From NCBI GenBank assembly GCA_964600385.1, contig CAZRJC010000011.1, positions 1 through 64,000 on the forward strand: a DNA stretch of 64,000 nt. Direction: 5' to 3'. A program made the translations under genes and the position numbers. This DNA is from DMER64 sp964600385. GTDB lineage: Bacteria > Bacteroidota > Bacteroidia > Bacteroidales > UBA932. This document shows, piece after piece, positions 62,479-64,000 of the stretch (within the stretch, counting starts at the first letter, position 1; each line of letters starts with the position of its first letter). The notes under the pieces are model-generated. The model was not told where the DNA came from and searched no databases. It worked only from the letters and a program-made list of their open reading frames with translations.

Positions 62479-63675
62479 ATGGTTACAAAGATCCTTCAGA
62501 CACTTTATCGTATTGGTACAAATGACAGAAAAAAACATTTGTTTGAGAACAACTGGCCACTGCCTTACGGAATTGCTTACAATTCCTACCTCATCCTCGA
62601 TAAGAAAACAGCGCTGCTTGACACCATTGAATACGGCAGTGACCCGAACTATCTGGAAGAAGTAACACGCACCCTGGACGGACGCCCGCTGGACTACCTG
62701 GTTATCCATCATATGGAACCGGATCATGCCGGAATGATAGGAGACATCATCAAGGCTTTTCCCTCTGTAACTGTAGTAGGCAATGCCAGGACACTCAAAC
62801 TCATGGACGCCTATTTCCCCTTTGCAGGCGGTCTTTCCATTCATGAAGTAAAGGACGGTGACATGCTGTCACTCGGCTATCACAAACTTCAATTCCTGTT
62901 CACTCCCATGGTCCACTGGCCTGAATCCATGATGAGCTACTGTGTTACCTCCAACATTCTGTTTTCTCAGGATGGCTTTGGTTCGTTCGGCACACTGGAC
63001 GGAGGCATTTTTGACGACGAAATTGACCTCGTCTTCCTAAAAGAAGAAATGCTTCGCTATTATTCAAATATTGTTGGAAGGTTCTCTGCTCAGTTGCAAA
63101 AAGTACTTGACAAAGCTGCTCCCCTGCCTGTACAGATGATTTGCCCCATACACGGGCCGGTATGGCGTACCGACCCGGCCACCGTATTCGGCTGGTACTC
63201 TCAGTGGGCCGCTCATAAAGCAGAAAAAGGAGTGGTAATGGTATATGCAAGCATGTACGGAAATACAGAATCAAGCGCAGATTACCTTGCCAGAAAGCTG
63301 GCCGAACAAGGTGTTAAAAACCTGAGAATCTACAATGCGTCTACCATGCACCCCTCATTTATCCTCAAGGAAATATGGAAGTACCGGGGAGTGATTCTGG
63401 GCTCGTGCTCATACAATACCGGTATGCACCCTGCCATGCAGAATCTTTGCCATGAACTGGAAGTGGTATCGCCCAGGAACAAACAACTTGCTATTTTTGG
63501 AGGTTACTCATGGAGCGGCGGCGGATTGAAGAATCTACAGGTTTTTGCCGAAAAAATGGTTCAGCAACATCAATGGACACTTAGCGGGCCTTCGCTTGAA
63601 ATTATCGGACACCCCACTCCGGTGGAATTATCACAGTTTGACCAAATGGCCGAAACTTTTGCCGCCACATTATAA
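62479..63675 (+). CDS. A-type flavoprotein (flavodiiron protein)
   Basis: The 398-residue protein from ATG 62479 (MVTKILQTLYRIG) follows ligA by 1 nt. It has a metallo-beta-lactamase-like diiron domain with HHMEPDHAGMIGD, then a flavodoxin domain VYASMYGNTESSADYLA. Such proteins reduce oxygen or nitric oxide, protecting anaerobes. Electron donors are unknown; no rubredoxin is fused. It is probably co-transcribed with ligA. Confidence 0.9.
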   Translation: MVTKILQTLYRIGTNDRKKHLFENNWPLPYGIAYNSYLILDKKTALLDTIEYGSDPNYLEEVTRTLDGRPLDYLVIHHMEPDHAGMIGDIIKAFPSVTVVGNARTLKLMDAYFPFAGGLSIHEVKDGDMLSLGYHKLQFLFTPMVHWPESMMSYCVTSNILFSQDGFGSFGTLDGGIFDDEIDLVFLKEEMLRYYSNIVGRFSAQLQKVLDKAAPLPVQMICPIHGPVWRTDPATVFGWYSQWAAHKAEKGVVMVYASMYGNTESSADYLARKLAEQGVKNLRIYNASTMHPSFILKEIWKYRGVILGSCSYNTGMHPAMQNLCHELEVVSPRNKQLAIFGGYSWSGGGLKNLQVFAEKMVQQHQWTLSGPSLEIIGHPTPVELSQFDQMAETFAATL

Positions 63676-63696
63676 AATCAATAAAAAGACACCGTT

Positions 63697-64000
63697 TTGG
63701 ACTCGTCTCAAAAGATAGATGCTGCATTTGATCTGCTGAAGAAAAGCTGCCTCAAACGTTGTGCCAGTCAGGAAGAATACGAACTGGTACTGCGGGCGTT
63801 CAGTTTTGCCAGAGAAGCCCATAAGAACCAGAAGCGAATATCGGGTGATCCCATCATCCTGCATTGCATAGATGTAGCTCTTATTGTGGTCAGGGAAATC
63901 GGGCTCGGGTGCAAATCCATAGTCACAGCCCTTCTCCACCATATTTTCACCGATACCGATTATTCAAGAGAAGAGCTCGCGGGGCTGTTCGGGAGCAAGA
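63697..64000 (+). CDS. RelA/SpoT-family (p)ppGpp protein, N-terminal part, cut by the window edge
   Basis: From TTG 63697, just after an in-frame stop, 101 codons run to the window end. The HD-domain signature is AFSFAREAHKNQKRISGDPIILHCIDVALIVV then TALLHHIFTDTDYSREELAGLF. The canonical HD dyad of LLHDxxEDT is HH here and the EDT acidic pair is TDT, so the hydrolase part appears inactive. Synthetase domain and C-terminal regions lie outside. It follows the flavoprotein by 21 nt. Confidence 0.88.
   Translation, partial: MDSSQKIDAAFDLLKKSCLKRCASQEEYELVLRAFSFAREAHKNQKRISGDPIILHCIDVALIVVREIGLGCKSIVTALLHHIFTDTDYSREELAGLFGSK

Noticed and set aside
1..64000. CRISPR array, rRNA or tRNA genes, insertion sequence transposases
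   Set aside because: No regularly spaced repeats, conserved RNA sequences or transposase-like proteins were recognised on either strand.

Overview
The window looks like Bacteroidales chromosomal DNA. Many genes are preceded by the Bacteroidetes -7 promoter box TAnnTTTG, recognisable Shine-Dalgarno sites are rare, and the housekeeping genes (a GGDDT-type phosphofructokinase, an NagB/PIG-L fusion, a type III-fold SpeA, a PCMD lipoprotein, DUF3467) have family types typical of that order. No rRNA, tRNA or CRISPR array was recognised. Genus cannot be assigned from the sequence alone.

Positions 1 to about 22,015 are the right-hand part of an integrated element that continues beyond the left edge. 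It is visibly more AT-rich than the rest and ends exactly at the last codons of mnmE. Its right end holds a three-gene module on the minus strand: an excisionase-like HTH protein, a tyrosine integrase and a compact Argonaute-like PIWI protein. Each start overlaps the previous stop as ATGA. The PIWI protein keeps the guide 5'-end pocket residues of the MID domain but has lost the catalytic residues I can place. To its left lie a fluoride-resistance operon (fluoride riboswitch, cation/proton antiporter, enolase), a long arsenic block on the minus strand (two ArsR regulators, ArsE/F/G-like proteins, several permeases, ArsC, ArsM, Acr3 and accessory genes), and then an AraC regulator followed by TauE, DoxX, hemerythrin, a polyferredoxin membrane protein broken by an in-frame stop, a methyltransferase and a DsrE protein. 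The arsenic plus fluoride block is bracketed by a 25-bp direct repeat (24 of 25 identical). One copy is the 3' end of the PIWI gene and the other still reads KDNLWFL-stop, which suggests a nested insertion at the end of the PIWI gene.

Positions 22,000 to 64,000 are dense chromosomal housekeeping DNA: mnmE-rlmD; a surface-related protein, rarA, kdsA and an NagB/PIG-L fusion; a CBM9 protein facing a BamA/TamA-like protein; speA and an rRNA methyltransferase; a nine-gene minus-strand run (valS, PCMD lipoprotein, thioesterase, tatA, tatC, WG-repeat protein, ABC-F, rlmB, flippase); DUF3467; a BACON/LamG lipoprotein facing kdsC-maf; a GH2 hydrolase; a probable PPi-dependent phosphofructokinase facing pckA across a bidirectional terminator; then recQ, ligA, an A-type flavoprotein and the start of a RelA/SpoT homologue whose hydrolase residues look degenerate.

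The most unusual content is the integrase-PIWI gene pair, the PIWI-derived repeat around the resistance block, and the fluoride riboswitch driving a mobile spare enolase.
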